In this document: in pieces, positions 1 through 9,561 of the stretch
How the letters are laid out: the number at the start of each line of letters is the position of its first letter
Position numbering within the stretch: the stretch's first letter is position 1
Origin: Deltaproteobacteria bacterium
Lineage (GTDB): Bacteria; Myxococcota_A; UBA9042
DNA: 63,610 nucleotides
Direction of reading: 5' to 3'
Assembly (NCBI GenBank): GCA_016875335.1
Contig: VGRO01000009.1
Span: 1-63,610, forward strand
Notes under the pieces: generated by a model
Databases searched by the model: none
The model's input: only the letters and a program-made list of their open reading frames with translations
Told to the model about the DNA's origin: nothing
Position numbers and translations under genes: made by a program

Positions 1-543
1 TGCCGGCGCGCCGGCCGCCGCGACCGCGACCGGGGTTCCGCCCGAGGGCGGGCGCTGCGAGGGTTCGGCAGGTGGCGCCATTGCGCCACTGCTGCGGGCC
101 GGATCCGCCACCGGCGTGGCGAAACCGCCCGAGAGACGGCCGTCTGGGGTTACGCGCAACCACGCCCGCCCCTCGGCGTCGGCGGGCAGCGGCGGCAGGT
201 CGGCCCAGCGCAGGTGCTCGGCGGCAAAAGTGCGCAGCGCATCGTCGCCCTTGTTGCAGCGCAAGGTCTTCCATCGCGCCCCGAACCCGGGCGGAGTCAG
301 GCTGCCCTTGGCGCTCAACCAGATGGCCTCCGCGGCGCACTCGATCTGCGGCCCGTCGGTGCCCGTGGGCCGAAATACGATCGTCATCGGCGTGCCGGGC
401 TGGACCGCGGACCGGCAGGTGAAGAATCCGCCGCCCCGGCAGATGCTGGTGCACACCACCTCGAAAGGCGCTACGCCCGGCAACCTGGCCTCGCCGACCA
501 GCAGGCAGGGAAATCGCGGATTGGAGCGGCGGTCGCCGAGCAT
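1..543 (-). CDS. PilZ-like domain protein (partial, runs off left edge)
   Basis: The reading frame opens at an ATG whose first base is 543 and stays open for 181 codons to the window edge, so the C terminus is missing. The N terminus reads MLGDRRSNPRFPC and contains the RxxxR motif typical of PilZ domains (R6 and R10). A beta-rich stretch of about 90 residues follows and ends near a conserved-looking GARWKTL segment. The second PilZ motif, normally D/N-x-S-x-x-G, is degenerate here (TSICRGGGFF), so binding of cyclic di-GMP is uncertain. After the domain comes an Ala/Pro-rich tail. An AGGTG stretch lies just before the start. The gene is divergent from the lipoprotein gene at 1045. PilZ proteins usually act as c-di-GMP effectors on motility or exopolysaccharide; no specific role can be read here. 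Confidence 0.65.
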   Translation of the reverse strand, partial: MLGDRRSNPRFPCLLVGEARLPGVAPFEVVCTSICRGGGFFTCRSAVQPGTPMTIVFRPTGTDGPQIECAAEAIWLSAKGSLTPPGFGARWKTLRCNKGDDALRTFAAEHLRWADLPPLPADAEGRAWLRVTPDGRLSGGFATPVADPARSSGAMAPPAEPSQRPPSGGTPVAVAAAGAPA

Positions 544-634
544 GTCACCTGCCGCACCCGGTCGGCCGGGGCAGGGTCCGTTGGGGGCCAGCGCCACACT
601 GGCGAGTTCGTGCCCGTGCTCACTGGACGCGGTC

Positions 635-670
635 GGCCAGCAAGGCGGCACAGGCCAGCAAGGCGGCACG
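635..670. repeat. 18-bp tandem duplication
   Basis: Two adjacent copies of GGCCAGCAAGGCGGCAC plus a final A or G lie at 635-652 and 653-670 and differ at one base. They sit in the intergenic region and have no evident function. Confidence 0.8.
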
Positions 671-832
671 GGCCTGCGTGGCGCAAGTGCAGGTGGCACA
701 ACATGAGGTTGCGCCGCATGCGCTCGCGGCGGGCGGTGCGCCCGCGAGGGTGCATTGTGCGCCGACCGCGGCCATCCGGCAAGAAATCGGCGCGAAAAGC
801 CCCGCGTCGCTCGGTCCGGCCCCGTCGGTGTG

Positions 833-868
833 CAACGGGGCCACCAACGGGGCCACCAACGGGGACAT
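833..868. repeat. 12-bp tandem repeat, nearly three copies
   Basis: The unit CAACGGGGCCAC occurs at 833-844 and 845-856, with a diverged third copy at 857-868. It is likely a slippage-generated repeat. Confidence 0.8.
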
Positions 869-1044
869 GGTCCATAGGACGGGCGCGGTTCCGGGACCCG
901 CTCGCACCGGACGCCTCGTCGCCGCCCGGACGGTGTGCCAGGGCCTATGCGCCTGGCCCGCGGACTGGCTTGCGCCCAACTGGCATCTTCGCCACACTTC
1001 CGCCCGCACCGCGTCGGGCCGCGGCTGCTCCGCGACCACCGACC

Positions 1045-1674
1045 ATGCCGACCGACCGCGTTCTGCCCTGCCCAACGCCGCGCCCGCGCGTGGTTTTGGC
1101 CTGCCGCGCCGGGTTGTGGCTGGCCATGATCGTGCTTCCGGTGCTGGCGGGCTGCGAGAAGGCCCGCCAGGAGCGCGCGGCGCGCCAAGCGCAGGCCGCA
1201 GTCGCCAGCGCCATCGAACAGTATTCGACAGCCTCGGCCGGCGCCAACGCAGCGCACAGGGAGGTGCTCGACGCGTTTGCCGCCGCCAATGCGTCGACCA
1301 ATCTGCCCGACTACAAGGCGGCGCTGCGCACGCGGGTGTTGCCCGCCATGGACGTGTTCGTCCACAAGCTCGAGGCCATTCCGACAGCCACCGCTGAACT
1401 CAAGGCCGTGCACGGCAGGTTGACTGAGGCCTACCGTCGCGCCCGCGACGAAATCGCCGAGTTCGAGCGCGGACTGGGCGACGCGCAAGGGCTCAGGCGG
1501 TTTGACGAGATCCGCACGGCACTGCAGCGGGCCGTAGCCGACTACAGGATCCAGTTGGCCGACTACTACACGCGGCACGACCGCCAACTGCGGCTCGACG
1601 CCGCCAGGATGGCCGAGTCTGCGACGCCGACGGGCCGGTCGCCGCCGGCCGCTTCCACGCCGGCAAGCCCATGA
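1045..1674 (+). CDS. putative lipoprotein, helical
   Basis: This 209-residue protein has a hydrophobic N-terminal segment ending in the lipobox VLAGC with Cys37, so it should be a lipid-anchored envelope protein. The mature part is Ala/Arg-rich and predicted helical, with several heptad-like stretches, and it ends in a Pro/Ser/Thr-rich tail. The open frame extends far upstream; I chose the ATG at 1045 because it gives a short pre-sequence, and a second ATG at 1126 would give an even shorter signal. Its stop overlaps the start of the next gene by ATGA (1671-1674), so the two are probably co-translated. I do not recognise a family. Confidence 0.6.
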   Translation: MPTDRVLPCPTPRPRVVLACRAGLWLAMIVLPVLAGCEKARQERAARQAQAAVASAIEQYSTASAGANAAHREVLDAFAAANASTNLPDYKAALRTRVLPAMDVFVHKLEAIPTATAELKAVHGRLTEAYRRARDEIAEFERGLGDAQGLRRFDEIRTALQRAVADYRIQLADYYTRHDRQLRLDAARMAESATPTGRSPPAASTPASP

Positions 1675-2621
1675 CCGACACCGCGGAGCGCGCCGACGCC
1701 CCCACTGCCGCCGCCGCGCCCGGACACCGGCTGCGTCCGCTAGTGCTGCTGCGGGCGATGCGACCGCACCAGTGGGTCAAAAACACCTTCGTCCTCGCCC
1801 CCCTGCTGTTCGCCGGCCCGCAACTCCTGGACCGCGGAGCGTTTGGCAGCGAGGTGGTGGTGCGCGTGGCGATCGCCACTTTGGCGTTCTGCCTCGGGTC
1901 CAGCGCGACCTACCTGCTCAACGATCTGCACGACGTCGGAGCCGACCGGGCGCACCCCGTCAAGCGTCTGCGGCCGATTGCCTCGGGCGAGCTGTCGATG
2001 GCCCAAGCGCGGGCTGCGTTCGCGGCGATGCTGGTCGCAGCGCTGGCGCTGGCCTTTGTCGTCGGACCGCGGGTGGCGGCGATCCAGGCGGGCTACTTCG
2101 CCATGAACCTCGCGTATTCCAAGGGCCTCAAGCGCGTCGCATACTTGGACGCCGTGGTCATCAGTTGCGGGTTCTTGCTGCGGGCACTGGCCGGCGGCGA
2201 GGCGGCGCAAGTGCACCTGTCCGGGTGGCTGATCGCCTGCACCGTGTTGCTCGCGCTCTTTCTGGCGCTCGGCAAGCGCAAGCACGAACTGATGACCAGT
2301 GACGCCGAACACCGCGCGGCGCTCGAGTTCTACCGCATCGAGCACCTCAACTTTGCGCTGGGCGTGCTCGCCGCGCTGGCCGCCGGTGCCTATGCCCTGT
2401 ACACCCGGGACCCGGCGACCATCGCGCGCTTCGGCACGGACCGGTTGCTGTTCACGCTGCCGTTCGCGCTTTTCGGTCTGTGGCGCTACTACCAGTTGCT
2501 CGACGACCACGGCACGGCGCACAGTCCGACCGAGCGCATGTTGCGCGACCCGATCTTCTTGGGCAATGGCATTTTGGGGGCCGTCGCGGTGCTGGCGGTC
2601 ATCTATGGCTTGGCGGCATAG
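1671..2621 (+). CDS. UbiA-family prenyltransferase, decaprenyl-phosphate phosphoribosyltransferase-like
   Basis: This 316-residue polytopic membrane protein belongs to the UbiA superfamily and most resembles decaprenyl-phosphate phosphoribosyltransferase (mycobacterial Rv3806c), which joins PRPP to a polyprenyl phosphate. Diagnostic features are RPHQWVKN near residue 30, the Asp-rich NDLHDVGAD (residues 84-92) and the following HPxKRxRPIASGEL. A LALGKRKHEL segment follows in the second half. About eight to nine hydrophobic segments are visible, and the length is normal for the family. In mycobacteria the product is the arabinose donor precursor for arabinan; here the sugar acceptor and pathway are unknown. 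The gene overlaps its upstream neighbour by 4 bp and its downstream neighbour by 17 bp, suggesting an operon. Confidence 0.85.
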   Translation: MTDTAERADAPTAAAAPGHRLRPLVLLRAMRPHQWVKNTFVLAPLLFAGPQLLDRGAFGSEVVVRVAIATLAFCLGSSATYLLNDLHDVGADRAHPVKRLRPIASGELSMAQARAAFAAMLVAALALAFVVGPRVAAIQAGYFAMNLAYSKGLKRVAYLDAVVISCGFLLRALAGGEAAQVHLSGWLIACTVLLALFLALGKRKHELMTSDAEHRAALEFYRIEHLNFALGVLAALAAGAYALYTRDPATIARFGTDRLLFTLPFALFGLWRYYQLLDDHGTAHSPTERMLRDPIFLGNGILGAVAVLAVIYGLAA

Positions 2622-3051
2622 CCTGACCGGCCTCGGCCTGGTGGCGAGCGCGTGCGGTCCGTTGCAAGGTCCAGCGGTCGTCGCCAATCCGGTGCGCCAC
2701 AGCCTCGATCAGCAGGTGGCGCTGGCCCGCAAGCAGCCGCTGCAGTTGCGGTTCAACCCCGCCTTGTGCAACTGCCCGCCGTTCGAGGTCCGGGTCGGCG
2801 AACGCTGGTGGCGCGCCGAGCTGTCCAGCCCCGACGCCGAGGCGCTGGCCGCCTGGATCGACTACCTCGCAGCGGCGGCCGGCGACGTGCTCCCCGTGGC
2901 GGTGGCGGTCGAGGGTGCGCTGGAGCGCGACATCCTGCGCACCTCCACAGGCGCCTACGCGCTGCGGGTCGACGTCGTTCGGATTGTCGAACCGTTGCCG
3001 CCGCCGCCGCCGCCCGTGGTCCCGCCGCCCGAGCCGGCCTCGCGCACCTGA
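2605..3051 (+). CDS. putative small lipoprotein
   Basis: This 148-residue protein starts inside the end of the prenyltransferase gene. Its N terminus has a short hydrophobic stretch ending in VASAC, compatible with a lipobox. The middle contains ALCNCPPFEVRVGERWWRAEL, which looks like a compact beta domain, and the C terminus is a run of prolines (seven in a row) followed by PPPEPASRT. No ribosome-binding site stands out because the start lies in coding sequence; translational coupling is likely. I do not recognise the family. Confidence 0.6.
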   Translation: MAWRHSLTGLGLVASACGPLQGPAVVANPVRHSLDQQVALARKQPLQLRFNPALCNCPPFEVRVGERWWRAELSSPDAEALAAWIDYLAAAAGDVLPVAVAVEGALERDILRTSTGAYALRVDVVRIVEPLPPPPPPVVPPPEPASRT

Positions 3052-3117
3052 AACTGGCGCGATGGGCGATTTGCGGCATGATCGCGGCGCGCCTGCCCGG
3101 GCGCCCGAGGTGAAACG

Positions 3118-3906
3118 ATGTCGCCGTCCATTGCCCGAACGCTGACCGTCGCGGCCGCGGCATGTCTGTGGTTGGCTGGCACGGCCGCCCGCGCCCAGAC
3201 CCCCGAGGTCGTCAAGCCGCGCCTTGAGCTGCAGGTGTTTCTGCTCGACAAGGCGGTGGGCACCGAGATCCTGCGCGGCGCCAAAGGCGCGGAGGCCAAC
3301 TATTTTTCGACCGAGGCGAACCTGCAGGACAAGGTCGCCAAGGTCTGGCGCGGTTTCAAGCAGCGCACCCACTTGCAACTGACCCCGGCGGGCGAAGTGC
3401 AGTCCTTCGACCGATGGATCGACGTCACCGGCGCCACCCAGGGTACCAAGCTGTTCCAGTTCAACGGCCAGTGGCGCATCGCCGTGACCGAAGCGGCGTT
3501 CGAGGGCAAGAAGCCCAAGCCCAAGGTCACCGACGTCAAGGCGACCCAGCCGCTGGTGGTGCTCGACGAACGGCTGCCGGCGCTGGTGGTGGTGGCGCAA
3601 GAGCGCATGGCTGAAACGGAATCGTTCAGCTACGTGCGTGTCGACAACGCCACCTTTGGCACCCTGCGCCGCACCGTCGAACCCTTGGTGGACGGCAAGG
3701 GTGCCCGCTTCGTGCGGACCTGGCTCAAGGGCGACAAGGTGGCGGTGTGGGTACTGCGCGACGCCAACGGCAAGGTCGTCCAGGTGCAAGGCCTCGATGG
3801 CTGGCGCGGCGTGGCCAAAGAGGCCAAGCCCCCGCAAGGCCTCAAGCCCGCCGACGACGACAAGGCTGGCGATGCGCCCGCCCCGGCAACGCGGACGGAC
3901 GGCTGA
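3118..3906 (+). CDS. secreted protein of unknown function
   Basis: This 262-residue protein has a clear signal peptide with an AxA-type site (TAARA|Q near residue 27). It is followed by an alternating polar/hydrophobic domain of about 220 residues without cysteines, likely a periplasmic beta-rich domain. The C-terminal 25 residues are Ala/Pro/Asp-rich. A good ribosome-binding site (GAGGTGAAACG) precedes the ATG. The stop lies 6 bp from the stop of the convergent GspC-like gene. I cannot assign a function. Confidence 0.75.
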   Translation: MSPSIARTLTVAAAACLWLAGTAARAQTPEVVKPRLELQVFLLDKAVGTEILRGAKGAEANYFSTEANLQDKVAKVWRGFKQRTHLQLTPAGEVQSFDRWIDVTGATQGTKLFQFNGQWRIAVTEAAFEGKKPKPKVTDVKATQPLVVLDERLPALVVVAQERMAETESFSYVRVDNATFGTLRRTVEPLVDGKGARFVRTWLKGDKVAVWVLRDANGKVVQVQGLDGWRGVAKEAKPPQGLKPADDDKAGDAPAPATRTDG

Positions 3907-3912
3907 ACCGGA

Positions 3913-4557
3913 TCACGGGGTCGCCGGGTCGCGCTCCACCTCGGCGGGCGCCCCGCTGCGCGTGACCGGTGCGGCCAGCTCGACGCCGGGCAGCGGCTCG
4001 CCGGGCATCAACACCGGCCAGGCGAACGACCGCTCTTGGCCAGCGCGCACCACCTTGACCTGCAACACCCGGTCGGTCTTGAGTTTCTGAAATACCTGGA
4101 GCAGATCGGTCGGCACCACAATCTTGTGGCCCTGCACGCTGACCAGGCGATCACCGGGCAACACGCCATAGCGCAGCACCTGCGGGTCGTCGCCAAACAG
4201 CGACACGATGCGGTAGCCGAGGAACTTCTTGTTGCCGTCGCGCAGCGGCTCCAGCGGCACCTGGCCGAGCAGCCAGCCTGGACCCGCCGCCAGCACCCTG
4301 TCGAGGCGCGGCCGCGGGATCACCAGCGCGCCGGCCCACGGATCGGCCCGGGGATCGACGCGCCGGGCACCGCCGCCCTTGCGGGCACCCGCGCCTGTGG
4401 ACCGCGCGGGCTCGGCCGCGTTGGCGGGTTCGGCTGCCGTGGGATCTGGGTCGGCGGTCTGGGGGCTGGCACACCTGGTTGCCGTGCACAGCGCCGCGAC
4501 GGCCCAGCGGATCGCGGCGGACGCCGACCGCGCCGTCGTGCTGCGGCCGAGCGACAT
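3913..4557 (-). CDS. GspC/PDZ-like protein
   Basis: This 214-residue protein has a weakly hydrophobic N terminus (residues 12-30), a proline/alanine linker with a basic stretch, and a C-terminal PDZ-like domain. That domain reads FLGYRIVSLFGDDPQ, LRYGVLPGDRLVSVQGHKI and then LLQVFQKLK, the pattern seen in the C-terminal half of type II secretion protein GspC, where the PDZ domain contacts the secretin complex. No other gsp gene lies nearby. It is the last gene of the minus-strand enolase cluster, 77 bp downstream of the preceding lipoprotein gene. It could instead be a stand-alone periplasmic PDZ protein. Confidence 0.65.
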   Translation of the reverse strand: MSLGRSTTARSASAAIRWAVAALCTATRCASPQTADPDPTAAEPANAAEPARSTGAGARKGGGARRVDPRADPWAGALVIPRPRLDRVLAAGPGWLLGQVPLEPLRDGNKKFLGYRIVSLFGDDPQVLRYGVLPGDRLVSVQGHKIVVPTDLLQVFQKLKTDRVLQVKVVRAGQERSFAWPVLMPGEPLPGVELAAPVTRSGAPAEVERDPATP

Positions 4558-4634
4558 GGCGACACCACAGGACGGAGGGGCAACGGGCCGCGCTCGCGCC
4601 TGCGGGGTTGACGGACCCGACGCGGCGGCGGCCA

Positions 4635-4999
4635 CTACGGCGCTACGCCGCAAAACGAGAGCCTCTCTTCGCTGCAAGGGGCCTGGGACGTCGGCGCGGC
4701 CGTTTCGGTACACGCTGGCGCCGGCCGGCACGCAAGGCCCTCGCGGCATTCGTCGTTCGGCGCGCAGCTGCGCATGCAATAGCGGACATCGCCGCCGAAA
4801 TCGACGCAGGTGGCCTCGGGCGGGCACTCGCCCTTGCGGCAGCCGACCTTGAGGCAATAGCCCTCTTGGGTTGTGGTGTCGCAGGTCAGCGTCGTGCCAC
4901 ACTGGCTGTTGCGCTCGCACTTGTCCCCCACCACGGGCGAACACGCGCTGCCCAGACCTGCCGCCGCGACCAGCGCGACCGCGAGGATGCGCGATCGGA

Positions 5000-5003
<4 letters not shown>
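4635..5003 (-). CDS. small cysteine-rich lipoprotein
   Basis: This 122-residue protein starts at a GTG that overlaps the upstream stop by GTGA (5003-5000). The N-terminal signal ends in the lipobox LGSAC. The mature part has about 14 cysteines in patterns such as CERNSQCGTTLTC and CRKGECPPEATC, resembling disulfide-rich myxobacterial lipoproteins. It is probably anchored at the outer membrane. No specific family is recognised. Confidence 0.7.
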
Positions 5004-7145
<2,142 letters not shown>

Positions 7146-7922
7146 TCAACCACCCCCCGCCAGCTCAATCCACACGGGCGCATGGTCGCTCGGCTTGTCG
7201 CCATGGCGCAGGTCCTGGTCCACGCCGGCCGCCACCAGCCGGTCGCGCAGCGGCGCCGTCACCAGCCAATGGTCGATGCGCAGGCCATCGTTGCGCTCAA
7301 GCCCGGCGGCGCGGTAGTCCCACCAACTGAACATGCGGGCTTCGGGGTGCACCGCGCGCGCGGCGTCGCAGAGGCCCCACTGGCACAGGCCACGCCATGC
7401 GCGCCGCACCTCCGGGGTGCACAGCACCGTGTCTTTCCAGGCCGCTGGGTAGCGGACGTCGAGGTCGTCGGGGGCGATGTTCCAGTCGCCGCCGATCGCC
7501 AACGCCTCGCATGGCGCACAGGTGCGGTCGAGCCACGCGCGCAGCCGGCGCAGCCATTGCAGCTTGTAGGCGTACTTGTCGCTGCCGGGCTCGCCGCCGT
7601 TGGGCACGTAGACGCTGACCACCCGCAGCCCGGCGACCTCGCAGTCGATCAGGCGGGCCTGCGGGTCGTCCGCGCCGTCGTCCAGGCTGGTGGCGCGGAC
7701 CGCGATCGGCTGCCGGGCCAGCACCGCAACGCCGTTGTAGGTCTTCTGGCCGACCAGGGCCACCTGGTAGCCGGTCATGGCGATCTCGGCGAACGGAAAC
7801 TCGCCTTGCTGCACCTTGAGTTCTTGCAGCACCACCACGTCGGGTCGGGTGGCGGCCAGCCACGGCACGAGCGCGTCGAGGCGGCTGCGGACGGAGTTGA
7901 CGTTCCAGGTGGCGAGGCGCAT
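7146..7922 (-). CDS. xthA: exodeoxyribonuclease III
   Basis: This 258-residue AP endonuclease/3'-5' exonuclease acts in base excision repair. The start MRLATWNVNSVRSRL is the typical family N terminus, and GGAG lies eight bases upstream of the ATG. Catalytic landmarks are LQELKV (metal-binding Glu), GDWNIAP (Asp and Asn), DGLRIDHWL and the terminal SDHAPV with the catalytic His. Length matches the family. It is transcribed divergently from the HEAT-like gene, and a 57-bp palindromic element sits between the two starts. Confidence 0.95.
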   Translation of the reverse strand: MRLATWNVNSVRSRLDALVPWLAATRPDVVVLQELKVQQGEFPFAEIAMTGYQVALVGQKTYNGVAVLARQPIAVRATSLDDGADDPQARLIDCEVAGLRVVSVYVPNGGEPGSDKYAYKLQWLRRLRAWLDRTCAPCEALAIGGDWNIAPDDLDVRYPAAWKDTVLCTPEVRRAWRGLCQWGLCDAARAVHPEARMFSWWDYRAAGLERNDGLRIDHWLVTAPLRDRLVAAGVDQDLRHGDKPSDHAPVWIELAGGG

Positions 7923-7950
7923 CGGCGGGCTCCAGCGTGGGGCGAGCACG

Positions 7951-8007
7951 CTAGGAGCCTGTCGCCGAAATGCAAGTATCGGCAGATTCTGGCCGACAGG
8001 CTCCTAG
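7951..8007. repeat. 57-bp palindromic element, copy 1
   Basis: Perfect 14-bp inverted arms CTAGGAGCCTGTCG (7951-7964) and its complement (7994-8007) enclose 29 bases. The element begins and ends in CTAG. It matches the copy at 9380-9436 at 51 of 57 positions in the same orientation. It lies between the divergent xthA and HEAT-like gene starts. Confidence 0.9.
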
Positions 8008-8105
8008 CGCGGAATCAGGGCGTTGGCCAAGGCCGCCCTTTGCAAGGGGGCGTCTTGCGGCGACAATGGCGACCACGGCGCCGCGCGGCGCCCAAGGAAC
8101 GGACC

Positions 8106-9236
8106 ATGCAAGGCTTCCAGACCGGCGTCGCAGTTTCGGCGGACGTGCTGCACGGGCCCTTGCGCACCCTCGCCGGGCGCGAGGCGCAGTTGGCAGCCCG
8201 GATGCGGGTGGCCAAGGCGCTCTTGCCGGCGCCGCCCGACTCGCTGGTTCCAGCCCTGGTGTACCTGACCCAGGATCCCGATGCCGGGGTCAGGCAAGCG
8301 GCCCGCGACTCGCTGGCACAGATGCCGGGCGAAGTGTTGTTGCCGATCCTCCAGGGCTTCAAGGACCCGGCCCTGCTCGATGCCACTGGCCGCGCCTTGC
8401 ACAACGTGTCGCGCGCTGCGGTCGAGGTGGTGCTCAACAACCACACAGAGGACGACACCATCCGCTGGCTGGCCACCATGGGCGGCAGCGAAGTGTGCGA
8501 AACCATTGTGCGCAACCAGGTGCGCGCGGTCCGCTCTCCAGCGATCATCGAGGCCATCTACTTCAACCCCTCGGTGGCGCAGGGCGTCGTGCAGGCGATG
8601 CTCGAATTCGCGGTGCGCAGCAACTTGAACCTCGACCACGTCCCAGGGTTTCGCGAAATGCGGGCCGTGCTGCTCGGCGAAGTGGTGGACGACTCGGGCG
8701 GCGGCCTGTCGGACCTCAAGTTCCAGTCGGCCATGCTCATCGCGACCGGCCAGGGCGAACTGGCGGCGCAGCTGCTGGGCCAGTTGAGCGACGAACAGCG
8801 GGCGCACATCGAAGAAAAGGTGATGTCGAGCCTGGGTGCGCTCATCGCCAAGATGAGCGTGTCGCAAAAGATCCGCATCGCCATGGTCGGCGACGCCGCG
8901 ACACGCAAGATCCTGATCCGCGACCCCAAGAAAATGGTGTCGCTGGCGGTACTCAAGTCGCCGCGGTTGACCGACAGCGAAATCACCACCTTTGCCGCAA
9001 ACAAGACCTTGAGCGAGGACATCCTGGCCAACATCGCGCGCAACCGCCAGTGGACCAAGGACTATGCCACGCGCAAGGCGCTCGTGTTCAACCCCAAGTG
9101 CCCGATCACCTTCTCGCTGACCTACCTGCGCACGCTGACGCCCAAAGACATCAAGGACTGCGCCAGTTCGCGCGACGTCAATCAAACGGTCTCGCGCCAA
9201 GCCAAGCGGATGCTGGAGACCTCGCAGAAGAAGTAG
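8106..9236 (+). CDS. HEAT-like repeat protein
   Basis: This 376-residue cytoplasmic protein has no signal peptide. The first 130 residues show HEAT-like helical repeats, for example LVPALVYLTQDPDAGVRQAARDS followed by EVLLPILQGFKDPALLDA. The rest is helical with several charged, evenly spaced repeats and a basic C terminus rich in Lys, Ser and Gln. I chose the ATG at 8106 because AAGGAA lies upstream and the open frame before it is not protein-like. Such proteins are common in Myxococcota and usually act as scaffolds; the partner is unknown. The gene is flanked by two same-orientation copies of a 57-bp palindromic element. Confidence 0.75.
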   Translation: MQGFQTGVAVSADVLHGPLRTLAGREAQLAARMRVAKALLPAPPDSLVPALVYLTQDPDAGVRQAARDSLAQMPGEVLLPILQGFKDPALLDATGRALHNVSRAAVEVVLNNHTEDDTIRWLATMGGSEVCETIVRNQVRAVRSPAIIEAIYFNPSVAQGVVQAMLEFAVRSNLNLDHVPGFREMRAVLLGEVVDDSGGGLSDLKFQSAMLIATGQGELAAQLLGQLSDEQRAHIEEKVMSSLGALIAKMSVSQKIRIAMVGDAATRKILIRDPKKMVSLAVLKSPRLTDSEITTFAANKTLSEDILANIARNRQWTKDYATRKALVFNPKCPITFSLTYLRTLTPKDIKDCASSRDVNQTVSRQAKRMLETSQKK

Positions 9237-9259
9237 CGGGCGCTCCCTCGCACGGACCG

Positions 9260-9300
9260 GGACCACTGCGAATGCAGTCCCCGCGGCGCGCTGCCGCGGC
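9260..9300 (+). terminator. tandem hairpins downstream of the HEAT-like gene
   Basis: Two hairpins follow the stop at 9236. ACTGC-GAAT-GCAGT is at 9265-9278, and CCGCGGC-GCGCT-GCCGCGG is at 9281-9299. There is no T-run, so this is a GC-rich terminator candidate rather than a classic one. Confidence 0.4.
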
Positions 9301-9303
9301 AGG

Positions 9304-9383
9304 CTAGTAGGCGAAACCCCAAATTCGCGTCGGGATATGGGCCGTGATTCCTCAACAAACCCTCAATCGGTTTCGCCTACTAG
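9304..9383. repeat. 80-bp element with 15-bp terminal inverted repeats
   Basis: CTAGTAGGCGAAACC (9304-9318) is the exact complement of 9369-9383, with about 50 bases between. It starts and ends in CTAG and shares its right-hand CTAG (9380-9383) with the adjoining 57-bp element. It contains no coding capacity. Confidence 0.9.
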
Positions 9384-9436
9384 GAGCCTGGCGGCGAAAC
9401 GCCAGAATCGGCAGATTCTGGCAGACAGGCTCCTAG
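9380..9436. repeat. 57-bp palindromic element, copy 2
   Basis: This is the second copy of the element at 7951-8007, at 51 of 57 identical positions. It has CTAGGAGCCTG-type arms and an inner perfect hairpin, GCCAGAAT (9401-9408) with ATTCTGGC (9415-9422). The HEAT-like gene lies between the two copies. Confidence 0.9.
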
Positions 9437-9451
9437 CTGCTTGTTGCGTGA

Positions 9452-9470
9452 AGGGGGCTCGCAGCCCCCT
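9452..9470 (-). terminator. hairpin between convergent genes
   Basis: AGGGGGCT (9452-9459) and AGCCCCCT (9463-9470) form a perfect 8-bp stem with a 3-base loop. On the minus strand it is followed by a short TTC stretch. It probably ends transcription of the OmpA-like gene, but it could serve both strands. Confidence 0.45.
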
Positions 9471-9504
9471 CGCGCGCCCATGCGCGCTCACCCCCGCGGC
9501 CGGA

Positions 9505-9561
9505 AGTACCTCAGCCCTGTTGCGCGCCGGAACCCGGCGCGAATTTCGGGCCTGAGGTACT
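9505..9561. repeat. 57-bp palindrome ending at the OmpA-like stop codon
   Basis: AGTACCTCAG (9505-9514) is complementary to CTGAGGTACT (9552-9561), and an inner CGCGCCGG/CCGGCGCG hairpin fills the centre. The right end overlaps the stop codon of the minus-strand gene and again contains CTAG. It may act as a terminator or belong to the same class of palindromic elements. Confidence 0.75.

Larger units (their letters stand above)
544..1044. other. Divergent intergenic region with two short tandem repeats
   Basis: These 501 bases separate the PilZ-like gene from the plus-strand lipoprotein gene. I see no convincing coding region: open frames exist on both strands but look like GC-rich shadows. 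The region holds an 18-bp direct duplication (635-670) and a 12-bp tandem repeat (833-868). No clear -35/-10 pair was recognised. Confidence 0.5.
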
